A stretch of DNA of 64,000 nucleotides from Muricoccus roseus. Its GTDB lineage: Bacteria > Pseudomonadota > Alphaproteobacteria > Acetobacterales > Acetobacteraceae. The stretch is from assembly GCF_900141905.1 (NCBI RefSeq), contig NZ_FQZF01000004.1, forward strand, positions 62,001 to 126,000, given 5' to 3'. Each line of letters opens with the position of its first letter. The stretch's first letter is position 1. A model generated the notes under the pieces. It was given only the letters and a program-made list of their open reading frames with translations, was not told the DNA's origin and ran no database searches. Shown piece by piece: positions 24,888 through 33,934 of this stretch. A program made the position numbers and the translations under genes.

Positions 24888-25748
24888 TCAGCCGCGGCTC
24901 TGCCACATCTCGCGCATCACGGGCGGGGCCTGGCCCGCCTCGACGCCGCGGAAGGCGAGGTATTCCTCGTAGATCTTCTGCGTCTCTCCGGTGGAGTACA
25001 GATGGGCGAGGGTCAGGCCCAGCCAGTCGCGCCAGGACTTGTCCGCCTCACGCCGCACGCCGGCGCTGGTGCTTGCGGCGCGCACCGGCTCGGGCAGCAG
25101 CACCGTGCCGCGGCGCACCCGGGCACGCAGCATCACCAGTGCGGGATGGAAGAGGGAGATGGCATCCACGCGCCCGGCCTGGAAGGCGGCGGCGGTTTCG
25201 TCCGCCGTCGGGAAGCGCTCGATCTGCGCGCGGGGCAGGCGGGCCGTCACGTCGCGGTCCGGGGAGGTGCCAAGGACGACGCCCAGCCGGATCTCCGGCT
25301 TGTTGACATCCTCCCAGGCCTTCACCGTCAGCCCGGGGCGCACCAGCAGGCCCTGGGCGTAGTAGAACATCGGCTGCACCGGGAAATCGACAGCCAGGGC
25401 ACGCTGCGGCGTGGCATCGAGCACGAACATCACGTCGAACTGGCCGGCCTGCAGGCCCGCCACGGCATTGCCCCAGGTGGTCTCCACCGGAACGGGCTTC
25501 ACGTTCAGCTCGCGGGCGATGGCGACCGCGACGCCCCAGCCGATGCCGTGCCACTGCTCGCTGCGCTGATCGCGGAAGAACCAGGGCTCGCCGGGGGCGA
25601 CGCCGACACGCAGCTCGCCGCGGTCGCGGATGGCCTGCAGCGTGTTGCCCGCGCCCTGCGCCACGGCAGGGGCCGCAAGCGGCGCCGCGGCGAGGACGAC
25701 GGCGCCGCCGCCCAGGATGGCCCGACGGCCCGAATTGCTCGTTCCCAT
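24888..25748 (-). CDS. Amino-acid ABC transporter substrate-binding protein (SBP family 3)
   Basis: A 286-residue periplasmic protein. A Tat-like signal (GRRAILGGGAVVLAAAPLAAPAVAQ) is followed by the family-3 opening LQAIRDRGELRVGVAPGEPWFF and the domain pattern GWGVAVAIARELNVKPVPVETTWGNAVAGLQAGQFDVMF. The sequence ATPQRALAVDFPVQP matches polar amino-acid binders. Ligand residues cannot be assigned. Start at ATG 25748 with GAGAGGTGAGC. This is the first gene of the transport operon; an inverted repeat at 25788-25803 lies 40 bp upstream. Confidence 0.9.
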   Translation of the reverse strand: MGTSNSGRRAILGGGAVVLAAAPLAAPAVAQGAGNTLQAIRDRGELRVGVAPGEPWFFRDQRSEQWHGIGWGVAVAIARELNVKPVPVETTWGNAVAGLQAGQFDVMFVLDATPQRALAVDFPVQPMFYYAQGLLVRPGLTVKAWEDVNKPEIRLGVVLGTSPDRDVTARLPRAQIERFPTADETAAAFQAGRVDAISLFHPALVMLRARVRRGTVLLPEPVRAASTSAGVRREADKSWRDWLGLTLAHLYSTGETQKIYEEYLAFRGVEAGQAPPVMREMWQSRG

Positions 25749-25787
25749 GCTCACCTCTCCTCGGCGGGGCCTGTAAGGCACCAGAAA

Positions 25788-25803
25788 GTTTCTTATCGGA
25801 AAC
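25788..25803. promoter_or_regulatory. Candidate XRE-cupin operator upstream of the ABC operon
   Basis: GTTTC-TTATCG-GAAAC is a perfect 5-bp-arm inverted repeat, placed between the regulator stop (25828) and the binding-protein start (25748). It shares the TTTCTTATxxGAAA core with TTTTC-TTATGC-GAAAA at 26545-26560. Two strongly matching copies on either side of one regulator gene make a specific operator likely. It would govern the transporter operon. Confidence 0.6.
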
Positions 25804-25827
25804 ACTGGACCGCCGCTCACGGCCTTG

Positions 25828-26451
25828 TCAACCAGGGGTGCCAGCCACTAAACCGAGGACGTCGCTGCTCGAGCAGACCCAGAAGACCTCCGCGTCCTCC
25901 ACGCCGTGCAGCACGCAGACATGACCCATGGTGCTGTCGAAATAGGCGCAGTCGCCCTCCCTCAGCACCACGGGCTCATAGAATTCGGTGTGCAGCTCGA
26001 CGGCACCGGACAGGATGAGCAGCACCTCCTCGCCCTCATGGCTCATCAGCGGGCTGAGATCCGTGCGGGAACGGGCGAGGATGCGGGCCTTCATCGGGAT
26101 CATCTTCTTCCCGATCAGGTCCGTGCAGAGCATCTCATAGGCATAGGTACGGGTCCGGTAGATCTTGCCCCCGCCCTTAGGCGTAAGGGAGCGCCGCCCG
26201 CCCGGACTCTCTTTCTTGGTGTCCGAGAAGAGTTCCGCGATGTCCACGCCGAGGCCGCGCGCGAGCCGCACGATGTTCTCATAGGTGGGCGAGAGCTGGT
26301 TGTTCTCGATCTTGGAGACAGAGGAGATCGCGATCCCGCTGCGCTCCGCCACCTCCCGGATCGTCAGCCGGGCCGCCGCGCGCAGGGCCCGCACGCGCAG
26401 GCCCAGGCTGCCCTCCGCGGGCGCGGGCGGAATGCGCGCTGCACTCGACAT
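25828..26451 (-). CDS. XRE-family regulator with C-terminal cupin domain
   Basis: A 207-residue regulator. The N-terminal helix-turn-helix reads LTIREVAERSGIAISSVSKIENNQLSPTYENIVRLARGLGVDIAELF. The C-terminal cupin has the SHEGEEVLLILSGAVELH block and LREGDCAYFDSTMGHVC, which form a small-molecule pocket. This is the PuuR-like architecture, which commonly responds to amino acids or polyamines. A strong Shine-Dalgarno sequence (AGGAGGTGACG) precedes the ATG. It lies between the ABC operon and putA and is flanked by matching inverted repeats, so it probably controls both and itself. The inducer is unknown; proline is the simplest guess. Confidence 0.87.
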   Translation of the reverse strand: MSSAARIPPAPAEGSLGLRVRALRAAARLTIREVAERSGIAISSVSKIENNQLSPTYENIVRLARGLGVDIAELFSDTKKESPGGRRSLTPKGGGKIYRTRTYAYEMLCTDLIGKKMIPMKARILARSRTDLSPLMSHEGEEVLLILSGAVELHTEFYEPVVLREGDCAYFDSTMGHVCVLHGVEDAEVFWVCSSSDVLGLVAGTPG

Positions 26452-26524
26452 GGTTCGTCACCTCCTGGCGGTCCGTCACGGACCTCATCCGGGTCCGGCG
26501 AACCAATCCTGGAAAGCCTAATGC

Positions 26525-26560
26525 GCTTCTTATTGGCGATCCAGTTTTCTTATGCGAAAA
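26525..26560. promoter_or_regulatory. Tandem candidate operators between the XRE-cupin gene and putA
   Basis: TTTTC-TTATGC-GAAAA (26545-26560) is a perfect inverted repeat matching the site at 25788. A degenerate copy, GCTTCTTATTGGCGA, starts exactly 20 bp upstream at 26525, two helical turns away, so two dimers could bind one DNA face. The sites lie in the 179-bp divergent interval between the regulator start (26451) and putA (26631), which holds no gene. Confidence 0.6.
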
Positions 26561-26630
26561 TCCAGCTCGCGGACCGGCGGCGGCCTGACCCGATAGGGCA
26601 GGCCCCGGCAGCCCCGGTCCGGAGATCCGC

Positions 26631-29600
26631 ATGTCACACACCGCCACCGATCTGGCTTCCGCCCCGGTCCCCTTCGCGGCCCTCGCGGAGGAGCTGGTCC
26701 CGCCCACCGACCTCCGCACTGCTGTCACGGCCGCCTATCGCCGGCCGGAGGAGGAATGCGTCGCCGCGCTCCTGCCTGCCGCAACCCTGAAGGCGCCAGA
26801 GGCCACCGCCGCCAGGGCGCTCGCCCGCCGGCTGGTGGAGGCCCTGCGGAGCAAGGGCGGCCGCAGCGGCGTGGAGAGCCTGATCCAGGAATTCTCGCTC
26901 TCCAGCCAGGAGGGCATCGCGCTGATGTGCCTGGCGGAGGCCCTGCTGCGCATCCCGGACCGCGCGACGCGCGACGCGCTGATCCGCGACAAGATCGGCG
27001 GCGGCGACTGGCGCGCCCATCTGGGCCACAGCCCCTCCATCTTCGTCAATGCCGCCACCTGGGGATTGGTGGTGACCGGCCGCCTCACCGGCACGAACAG
27101 CGAGACGGGGCTGACCGGCGCGCTGACCCGCCTGATTGCGCGCGGCGGTGAGCCAGTGATCCGCAAGGGCGTGGATCTCGCGATGCGGATGATGGGCGAG
27201 CAGTTCGTCACCGGCCAGACCATCGAGGAGGCGCTGGCGAACAGCCGCAAGATGGAGGCGAAGGGCTTCCGCTACTCCTACGACATGCTGGGCGAGGCCG
27301 CGACGACGGCCGAGGACGCCGCGCGTTACCTGCGCGACTACGAGACGGCGATCCACGCCATCGGCAAGGCCTCCGCGGGACGCGGAATCTATGAGGGGCC
27401 CGGCATCTCCATCAAGCTCTCTGCCCTGCATCCACGCTATTCCCGCGCCCAGCGCGCAAGGGTGATGGGCGAGCTGCTGCCGCGCGTGCTGGGCCTCGCG
27501 GTGCTCGCCCGCCGCTACGACATCGGCCTGAACATCGATGCGGAGGAGGCCGACCGGCTGGAGATCTCGCTCGACCTGCTTGAAGCGCTGTGCGAGGCGC
27601 CGGAGCTGTCCGGCTGGAACGGCATCGGCTTCGTGGTGCAGGCCTATCAGAAGCGCGCCCCCTTCGTGCTGGACTGGATCATCGCGCTCGGGCGCCGCAC
27701 GGGGCACCGGCTGATGATCCGGCTGGTGAAGGGCGCCTATTGGGACAGCGAGATCAAGCGCGCACAGCTGGACGGGCTGGAGGACTTCCCCGTCTTCACA
27801 CGCAAGATCCACACGGACATCTCCTATCTCGCCTGCGCGCGGAAGCTGCTGGCGGCGCCCGATGCGGTCTTCCCGCAATTCGCCACCCATAACGCGCAGA
27901 CCCTGGCGAGCATCCACGCCCTGGCCGGCGCCAACTTCTATGCCGGGCAATACGAGTTCCAGTGCCTGCACGGCATGGGGGAACCGCTGTATGAGGAGGT
28001 GGTGGGGCGCGACAAGCTGAACCGCCCCTGCCGCATCTACGCCCCCGTGGGCACGCATGAGACGCTGCTGGCTTATCTGGTCCGCCGCCTGCTGGAGAAC
28101 GGCGCGAACTCCTCCTTCGTCAACCGGATCAACGACCCCGCCGTGCCGGCGGAGGAGCTGACGGCGGACCCCGTGGAGGCGGTGCGCGCCGCCGGGCCGA
28201 TCGGCGCGCCGCATCCGCGCATCTCCCACCCGCGCGCCCTCTTCGCCAAGGAACGGCCGAACAGCGCGGGCTTCGACCTGTCCAACGAGCTCGGCCTCAC
28301 GGCGCTCTCGGCGCGGCTGCGCGAAGGCGCCTCGGCCGCGCTGCGGGCCGCCCCCATGCTGGGCGACGGCGAAGCGGGCGGCACGGCCCGCGAGATCCGC
28401 AACCCAGCCGACCATCGCGACCTCGTCGGCCGTGTGGTGGAGGCCACGCCGGCGGTGGTGGACTCCGCGCTGGCCCAGGCGGTGGAGGCCGCCCCCGGCT
28501 GGGCGGCCACCGCGCCGGCGGACCGTGCCGCCCGTCTCATGCGCGCGGCGGAGCTGATGGAGGCGCGCCTGCCCCAGCTGCTCGGCCCCATCGTTCGGGA
28601 GGCCGGGAAGTCCTTCTCCAACGCCATCGCCGAGGTGCGGGAGGCGGTGGACTTCCTGCGCTACTATGCGGCGCAGGTGCGCGACGGGTTCCACAACGAC
28701 ACGCACCGGCCGCTGGGCCCGGTGGCCTGCATCAGCCCCTGGAACTTCCCGCTGGCCATCTTCACCGGCCAGGTCGCGGCGGCGCTGGCGGCGGGCAATG
28801 CCGTGCTCGCCAAGCCGGCGGAGGAGACGCCGCTCACCGCCGCCCTCGCGGTCGGGATCCTGCGCGAGGCCGGCGTGCCGCCCGCGGCCTTGCAGCTGCT
28901 TCCTGGCGAAGGGCCGGTCGGGGCCGCGCTGGTGGCTGATGCCCGGGTGCAGGGCGTGATGTTCACCGGCTCTACCGACGTGGCGCGGCTGATCCAGCGC
29001 GAACTGGCGAAGCGGCTGAACCGGGATGGGCGGCCCGTGCCGCTCATCGCGGAGACCGGCGGGCAGAATGCGCTGGTGGTGGACAGCTCGGCCCTGCCGG
29101 AGCAGGTCGTCGCGGATGTGCTCGCCTCGGCCTTCGACAGCGCGGGGCAGCGCTGCTCCGCGCTCCGCGTCCTCTGCCTGCAGGAGGATGTCGCGGACCG
29201 TGTGATGACCATGCTGCACGGAGCGCTGGCGGAGCTCTCGGTCGGCAACCCCGATCGCCTCTCCACCGATGTCGGCCCGGTGATCTCGGAGGAGGCACGG
29301 CGCGGCATCCAGGCGCATGTGGATGCCATGCGGGTGCGCGGCCGAGAGGTGCAGGCGGTGGCCCTGCCCGAGTCCAGCCGCCACGGCACCTTCGTCGCTC
29401 CCACCGTCATTACCATCCCGGACCTGGCGGAGCTGGAGCGGGAGGTCTTTGGCCCCGTGCTGCACGTGCTGCGCTTCGACCGTGAGGAGCTGGACGCGCT
29501 GATCGATTCGATCAACGCCACGGGCTACGGCCTGACCTTCGGCGTGCATTCGCGTATCGACGAGAGCATCGCCCGGGCGACCGGCCGCGCGGCGGCGGGC

Positions 29601-30323
29601 AACATCTATGTCAACCGCAACCTGATCGGCGCGGTGGTCGGCGTGCAGCCCTTCGGTGGCCATGGGCTCTCCGGCACCGGGCCGAAGGCGGGCGGGCCGC
29701 TCTATCTCCGCCGGCTGCTCGCGGCCTGCCCGGCCGAGCCGCCCTTGCCGCCGGTCGCCGACCCGGCCCCGGCGCTGGGCGCCTGGCAGGACTGGCTGCG
29801 CGCGCAGGGGCACGGCGATGCGGCGGCGCGCTGCGAGGCCTTCGCCCGGCGCTCCCGCCTCGGGCTCCGCACCGTGCTGCCCGGGCCGGTCGGGGAGAGC
29901 AACGTCTATGCGCTGCATCCGCGCGGCGCGCTGCTCTGCGTTCCGGCGACGGAGCTGGGGCTGTTCGTGCAGATCGGCGCGGCGCTCGCCACCGGCAACA
30001 CCGCGCGGGTTTTCGCGCCGGCCGCATGGGGCGAGGCCATGGCCGCCCTGCCCCCCATGCTGCGCCGGCGCGTCTCCCGGATCGGGGCCGCGGATGCGGC
30101 GGGCTGCGCGGCGGTCCTGTTCGAGGGAGAAGCCGATGCGCTGCTCGGCCTGAACCGGCAGGTCGCGGCGCTGGAGGGACCGATCCGGCTCGTCTTTGGC
30201 CTGACGCCCGGGGCGCTTCGCGCCGGCGAGGACTACCCGCTGGAGCTGCTGCTGGCGGAGCAGTCCATCAGCACCAACACCGCCGCGGCGGGCGGCAATG
30301 CGGGGCTGATGACCATGGGGTGA
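26631..30323 (+). CDS. putA: Bifunctional proline dehydrogenase / L-glutamate-gamma-semialdehyde dehydrogenase
   Basis: A 1230-residue PutA that oxidises proline to glutamate in two steps. The FAD-dependent proline dehydrogenase barrel spans about 190-480 (RLMIRLVKGAYWDSEIKRAQ, QFATHNAQTLASI, YEFQCLHGMGEPLYEEV). The NAD-dependent aldehyde dehydrogenase spans about 540-1010 (SPWNFPLAIFTGQVAAALAAGN, E808 in AETGGQNALVVD, catalytic C842 in GQRCSALRV). An additional C-terminal domain follows. There is no N-terminal ribbon-helix-helix, so it is not self-repressing as in E. coli; the neighbouring XRE-cupin protein probably takes that role. Start at ATG 26631 with CGGAGA upstream. Products feed glutamate metabolism. 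Confidence 0.95.
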   Translation: MSHTATDLASAPVPFAALAEELVPPTDLRTAVTAAYRRPEEECVAALLPAATLKAPEATAARALARRLVEALRSKGGRSGVESLIQEFSLSSQEGIALMCLAEALLRIPDRATRDALIRDKIGGGDWRAHLGHSPSIFVNAATWGLVVTGRLTGTNSETGLTGALTRLIARGGEPVIRKGVDLAMRMMGEQFVTGQTIEEALANSRKMEAKGFRYSYDMLGEAATTAEDAARYLRDYETAIHAIGKASAGRGIYEGPGISIKLSALHPRYSRAQRARVMGELLPRVLGLAVLARRYDIGLNIDAEEADRLEISLDLLEALCEAPELSGWNGIGFVVQAYQKRAPFVLDWIIALGRRTGHRLMIRLVKGAYWDSEIKRAQLDGLEDFPVFTRKIHTDISYLACARKLLAAPDAVFPQFATHNAQTLASIHALAGANFYAGQYEFQCLHGMGEPLYEEVVGRDKLNRPCRIYAPVGTHETLLAYLVRRLLENGANSSFVNRINDPAVPAEELTADPVEAVRAAGPIGAPHPRISHPRALFAKERPNSAGFDLSNELGLTALSARLREGASAALRAAPMLGDGEAGGTAREIRNPADHRDLVGRVVEATPAVVDSALAQAVEAAPGWAATAPADRAARLMRAAELMEARLPQLLGPIVREAGKSFSNAIAEVREAVDFLRYYAAQVRDGFHNDTHRPLGPVACISPWNFPLAIFTGQVAAALAAGNAVLAKPAEETPLTAALAVGILREAGVPPAALQLLPGEGPVGAALVADARVQGVMFTGSTDVARLIQRELAKRLNRDGRPVPLIAETGGQNALVVDSSALPEQVVADVLASAFDSAGQRCSALRVLCLQEDVADRVMTMLHGALAELSVGNPDRLSTDVGPVISEEARRGIQAHVDAMRVRGREVQAVALPESSRHGTFVAPTVITIPDLAELEREVFGPVLHVLRFDREELDALIDSINATGYGLTFGVHSRIDESIARATGRAAAGNIYVNRNLIGAVVGVQPFGGHGLSGTGPKAGGPLYLRRLLAACPAEPPLPPVADPAPALGAWQDWLRAQGHGDAAARCEAFARRSRLGLRTVLPGPVGESNVYALHPRGALLCVPATELGLFVQIGAALATGNTARVFAPAAWGEAMAALPPMLRRRVSRIGAADAAGCAAVLFEGEADALLGLNRQVAALEGPIRLVFGLTPGALRAGEDYPLELLLAEQSISTNTAAAGGNAGLMTMG

Positions 30324-30330
30324 GGCGCGG

Positions 30331-31677
30331 TCAGCGCGCCGCCAGCAGGCGGTGCATCGTGGCGGCGTAACGTGCCGCCACGGCATCCCGCGCGACATGC
30401 CGGCCGTCGCGCACCACCGCACGCCCGGCGCACCATACGGCCGCCACGCCCCGGTCCGCCTCCGCGAAAATCCAGCGGTCCAGCGCGTCCTCCCTCGCGC
30501 CGGGGGCCTCGCGCAGGGCGACGAGATCCGCCGGCGCGCCGGGCTGCAGGGCAGGCGTGGCCTCGCCCAGGGCGCGCGCCCCACCGGCCAGGGCCGCTTC
30601 GAACAGGCTTTGCCCGGTGGAGGCGCCGGGTGCCCGCGCCATCAGGTTGCGGCCGCGCCGGGCCAGGCGCTGCGAATACTCCAGCATCCGCAATTCGCCA
30701 TTGGCGGCGATGGAGACGTTCGAATCCGTCCCCACGCCCCAGGCGCCACCGGCCGCGCCCCAACCGCCCGCATCGAAGACGCCATCCCCGAGATTCGCCT
30801 CGGTCACGGGGCAGAGGCCGGCCGTGGCGCTGCTGCGGGCGAGGCGGGCGGTCTCCTCGGGCTGCATGTGGGTGGCATGAACGAGGCACCAGCGCGCATC
30901 GGCTCCGGCATGGTCGAGTAGCCATTGCACCGGGCGAGCCCCGCTCCAGGCCAGGCAATCCTCCACCTCCCGCACCTGCTCCGCCGCATGGATATGCACG
31001 GGGCGGCCGGGCAGCATGGAGGCGACAGCCGCCAGTTCCGACGGAGTGACCGCCCGCAGGCTGTGCGGCGCCACGCCCAGCCCCGCCCCTTCCAGCCCGG
31101 CCACGGCCCTTGCGCTGCCCTCCAGCAGGCGGGCGAAGCCATCCAGCCCGCTGACGAAGCGGCGCTGGCCCGGCGTGGGCGGAAGGCCACCGAAATTCGC
31201 ATGCGCGTAGAAGACGGGAAGAAGCGTCAGCCGCAATCCCGCCTGCGCGGCGGCGGCGGCGATGCGGAAACCCATCTCCGCGGGCTCTTCATAGGCCGCG
31301 CCGTTCTCCGCGTGGTGGAGGTAGTGGAACTCGCCCACCCGGGTGAAGCCGGATTCCAGCATCTCGACATAGGCGAGGGCGGCGATCGCCTCCACATCCT
31401 CCGGTGTCATCACGTCGAGCGAGCCGTACATCACCTCGCGCCAGGACCAGAAGCTGTCCTCGCCGGGTCCGCGCCGTTCGGTGCGGCCGGCGATGGCGCG
31501 CTGGAAGGCGTGGGAGTGCAGGTTCGGCAGCCCGGGCACCGCCGCCCCATGGCATTCGGCATCCGCCGGCGCCGCCTCGCTGGCGGAGACCGCGGCGATC
31601 CGCCCGTCCTCGATACGGATGAGAACGTTCCGCGCCCAGCCCTGGGGCAGCAGCGCGGCGCGGAAATGCAGATTCAT
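30331..31677 (-). CDS. hutF: Formimidoylglutamate deiminase
   Basis: A 448-residue amidohydrolase that converts N-formimidoyl-L-glutamate to N-formyl-L-glutamate and ammonia in histidine breakdown. Metal-binding motifs are NLHSHAFQRAIAGRTE (HxH), HIHAAEQVREVEDC, VHATHMQPEE and the Asp-containing GTDSNVSIAANGELR. The length is normal for HutF, and the SFWSWREVMY segment is typical. Start at ATG 31677. No other hut gene is visible in the window. It is convergent with putA (7-bp gap), which also yields glutamate. Confidence 0.92.
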   Translation of the reverse strand: MNLHFRAALLPQGWARNVLIRIEDGRIAAVSASEAAPADAECHGAAVPGLPNLHSHAFQRAIAGRTERRGPGEDSFWSWREVMYGSLDVMTPEDVEAIAALAYVEMLESGFTRVGEFHYLHHAENGAAYEEPAEMGFRIAAAAAQAGLRLTLLPVFYAHANFGGLPPTPGQRRFVSGLDGFARLLEGSARAVAGLEGAGLGVAPHSLRAVTPSELAAVASMLPGRPVHIHAAEQVREVEDCLAWSGARPVQWLLDHAGADARWCLVHATHMQPEETARLARSSATAGLCPVTEANLGDGVFDAGGWGAAGGAWGVGTDSNVSIAANGELRMLEYSQRLARRGRNLMARAPGASTGQSLFEAALAGGARALGEATPALQPGAPADLVALREAPGAREDALDRWIFAEADRGVAAVWCAGRAVVRDGRHVARDAVAARYAATMHRLLAAR

Positions 31678-31786
31678 GGAAAGGCTCCGCCTTCGCCGGG
31701 CGCGGCTTGCAGCCCCCGCGCAGGCCCGGTGGAATGATCCGGCGAGGATGTCCCGCGAGCTATGGGGAGGCAAGGGGAGCGGCCCC

Positions 31787-33277
31787 TCAGCCCTCCGCCC
31801 TGCGGATGGCGATTGCGACATCCGCCCGGGACAAGGTGACGGCCAGTTCCAGCCCGGCTTCGCCTCCCGCAAGGGCCTCCAGCCGCGCCTCCTCGCGCCC
31901 CGCCCGGGTGTCCCAGAGGATCACATGGTACCGGCCAGGGCGAAGCCCGGGCACGGTGAGGCGCGCCTGCACCTCTCCGCTCTCCGCCACCCGGCGCAGC
32001 CCCGCTTCCGGCTCGCGCAGCGCCCTGCGCACCAGCCACAGCACGGCCTGCTCCTCATCCGCGCAGCCCAGGGCGTGGATGTCACCGGCCGAGACCGTGA
32101 TCTCGTCATTCAGGTTGCGGCGGCGGAAGCTCGTCCAGTCGATCAAGGGCAGGAAGCCGGACAGCGCCTTCTGGGCGGCCCGCATCCCCGGCGTCAGCAC
32201 ATGCGGCCGGCGGTTGGGCCAGCGCATGCCGCCGCCCGCTCCGCCGGAGGCGAGATGCGCCCATTGGATGTGCCGGAAGTACTCGTCATCGAAGGCTTCA
32301 GGCAGGTTCCGGTGCTTGTCCTTGAAGCGGTGGATCGGCCCGTGCTCCGAATCGAAGAACGCGCGCTGGTCCGTGATATGGGCCAGGGCTTCGCGTGTCA
32401 GCCGCGCGGCGCTTAGCGCCGGCGCGAGCGTGTCCCGCGGGTCGTCGATCGTCCCCTCTTCGTAGAAATGGCTGTTCGCGAAGTCGAGCCGGGGGTGGCG
32501 AAAGATCGGATCAGCGATCCAGGGCTTCCAGGCCAGCTCGGGGCCAAAGACGGAGACGCATTGCAAATGCGCGCGCCCGTGCAGCCGCGTCTCCAGGTCG
32601 CGCAGGAAGGGGCTGACATCGTCGATATAGTCGGCGAAGGCAGTGGGCCGGTTGTCCGCCTGGGCCGGATGCATCTCATTCCAGAGGTCCCAGGCGAAGA
32701 TCACGCCGCTTCCGCCCCAGCGGCGGGTGGCGAAGGCCAGCCGTTCCTTCAGCAGGGCGCGCGTGGCCGGGCAAACCATGAGCTGGGAGCGGTCGGCGCA
32801 GGGCCCGCCATTCGCCTGGTTGTACGGGTGGCGCTCCCACCGAACCCAGGTGAAAAAGGTGTCCAGCGGCGTCAGCAGCACCCGCATGCCGTTGCGCTGG
32901 CAGATGGCGAGAAGGTCGTCCCAGAGCTGGACCATCGCCGGCACGAAGCGCCCCGCCGGCCGCTCGATATAGCGGTGCTCCGTATGGGCGTATTCGAGCA
33001 TCAGCCGGAGGCAGGTCACGCCATGGTCGCGGAGGTAACGGACGTGGCGCTCCACGGCGGCCAGGTCGCGGCGCCGGAAAAGGCTGGCCAGTTCCGGCCA
33101 GGTGATGGCATCGTTCTGGCCTACTGGCGCCCAGGCCGCCCCATCCTCCGTGATGAAGTAGGGCGCATCGGGTGCGCGGTGGATCCAGGCAAGGCGATCC
33201 ACCCCGGTGTTCTGCGATGTGGATCCGGCAGGATCCGGCTCGAGCTGAAGCAAGCGATCCGCGAGGCCGTCCGTCAC
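31787..33277 (-). CDS. GH5-like glycoside hydrolase (cellulase/mannanase clan A)
   Basis: A 496-residue TIM-barrel hydrolase. The acid/base Glu is E201 in WDLWNEMHP and the nucleophile Glu is E311 in FFDSEHGPIHRF. RRWGGSGVIFAWDLWNE and SHFYEEG are typical of GH5 relatives. The C-terminal 90 residues (VPGLRPGRYHVILWDTRAG) look like a small beta-sandwich. No signal peptide is visible, so the enzyme may be intracellular or exported atypically. Start is GTG 33277 with AGGGGGACGAG upstream. Substrate not determinable. The hutF gene lies 109 bp downstream on the same strand. Confidence 0.75.
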   Translation of the reverse strand: MTDGLADRLLQLEPDPAGSTSQNTGVDRLAWIHRAPDAPYFITEDGAAWAPVGQNDAITWPELASLFRRRDLAAVERHVRYLRDHGVTCLRLMLEYAHTEHRYIERPAGRFVPAMVQLWDDLLAICQRNGMRVLLTPLDTFFTWVRWERHPYNQANGGPCADRSQLMVCPATRALLKERLAFATRRWGGSGVIFAWDLWNEMHPAQADNRPTAFADYIDDVSPFLRDLETRLHGRAHLQCVSVFGPELAWKPWIADPIFRHPRLDFANSHFYEEGTIDDPRDTLAPALSAARLTREALAHITDQRAFFDSEHGPIHRFKDKHRNLPEAFDDEYFRHIQWAHLASGGAGGGMRWPNRRPHVLTPGMRAAQKALSGFLPLIDWTSFRRRNLNDEITVSAGDIHALGCADEEQAVLWLVRRALREPEAGLRRVAESGEVQARLTVPGLRPGRYHVILWDTRAGREEARLEALAGGEAGLELAVTLSRADVAIAIRRAEG

Positions 33278-33375
33278 GCTTTACTCGTCCCCCTCATGAC
33301 AGCGGGGCGTGCCGCAGGTCCTCCCGCGGAAGGAGAACTCGGGCGCCACGCCCCGCCGACGTCACGTCAGACCGG

Positions 33376-33885
33376 TCAGATACCGGCCGTCGTCCCCCCG
33401 ATGGTCCGCATCGCATACTTCCGCACGATGGGCTCCAGGTTGTCGGCGCACCACTGCGCCATGCGCTCCTCCTCCTGCAAGGACTGGCGCAGGGCCGTGG
33501 GCGAGGTGTTGTCGCCCGCGATCTCCGCCAGCACCAGGAGACCCTTGTAGGAGGCGATCTCGAAGTGCTCGAAGGCGTAGTTCGCGAAGCTGTTCTTCAG
33601 GATCTCGTCCTGCATCGGCGCGTGGGACAGGGCGGCGATGTTGCCCATCAGGCCAGTGATGAAGTCCTTCACCGTGGAATTCGAGCTGCCGAGGGTCTCA
33701 AGGATCGTGTCCAGCCGCTCGCGCTGCTGTTCGCTTTCCGTGATATGCCGGCGGAGGGCCTGCTCAACCTCGGGGTAGTTCTCCAGCCGCTCCACCTGGC
33801 GGGAGAGGAGCTCGATCGCCTGAGTCTCCAGTGCGCGGGCATTGACGAGGCCGGTGACGTAAAGGTCGCGGGCACTTTCCTGCAT
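33376..33885 (-). CDS. DUF892/YciE-type ferritin-like protein
   Basis: A 169-residue four-helix protein with DUF892 features: DLYVTGLVNARALETQAIELLSRQ, HITESEQQRERLDTILETLG, HAPMQDEILKNSFANYAFEHFEIASYKGLLVLAE and EEERMAQWCADNL. Glu/His pairs in the helices are appropriate for a di-iron site. These proteins accumulate under osmotic and oxidative stress. It is the second gene of a two-gene unit with the DUF892 gene starting at 34438 (49-bp gap). Start ATG 33885 follows GGAAGAG. Confidence 0.83.
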   Translation of the reverse strand: MQESARDLYVTGLVNARALETQAIELLSRQVERLENYPEVEQALRRHITESEQQRERLDTILETLGSSNSTVKDFITGLMGNIAALSHAPMQDEILKNSFANYAFEHFEIASYKGLLVLAEIAGDNTSPTALRQSLQEEERMAQWCADNLEPIVRKYAMRTIGGTTAGI

Positions 33886-33934
33886 GAACTCTTCCTTCTT
33901 TCTGGTCGGGACGGGGTGGTGCGCGGTCCGCCGG

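Noticed and set aside
23667-26018. Long plus-strand frame antisense to the ABC transporter genes
   Set aside because: Low-complexity His/Gly/Arg translation; four well-recognised transporter genes occupy the opposite strand.
26634-30584. Open minus-strand frame of about 1300 codons antisense to putA
   Set aside because: The translation is Arg/Gly/Ala/His-rich without any motif, while the plus strand encodes an intact PutA. Long antisense frames are expected at this G+C content.
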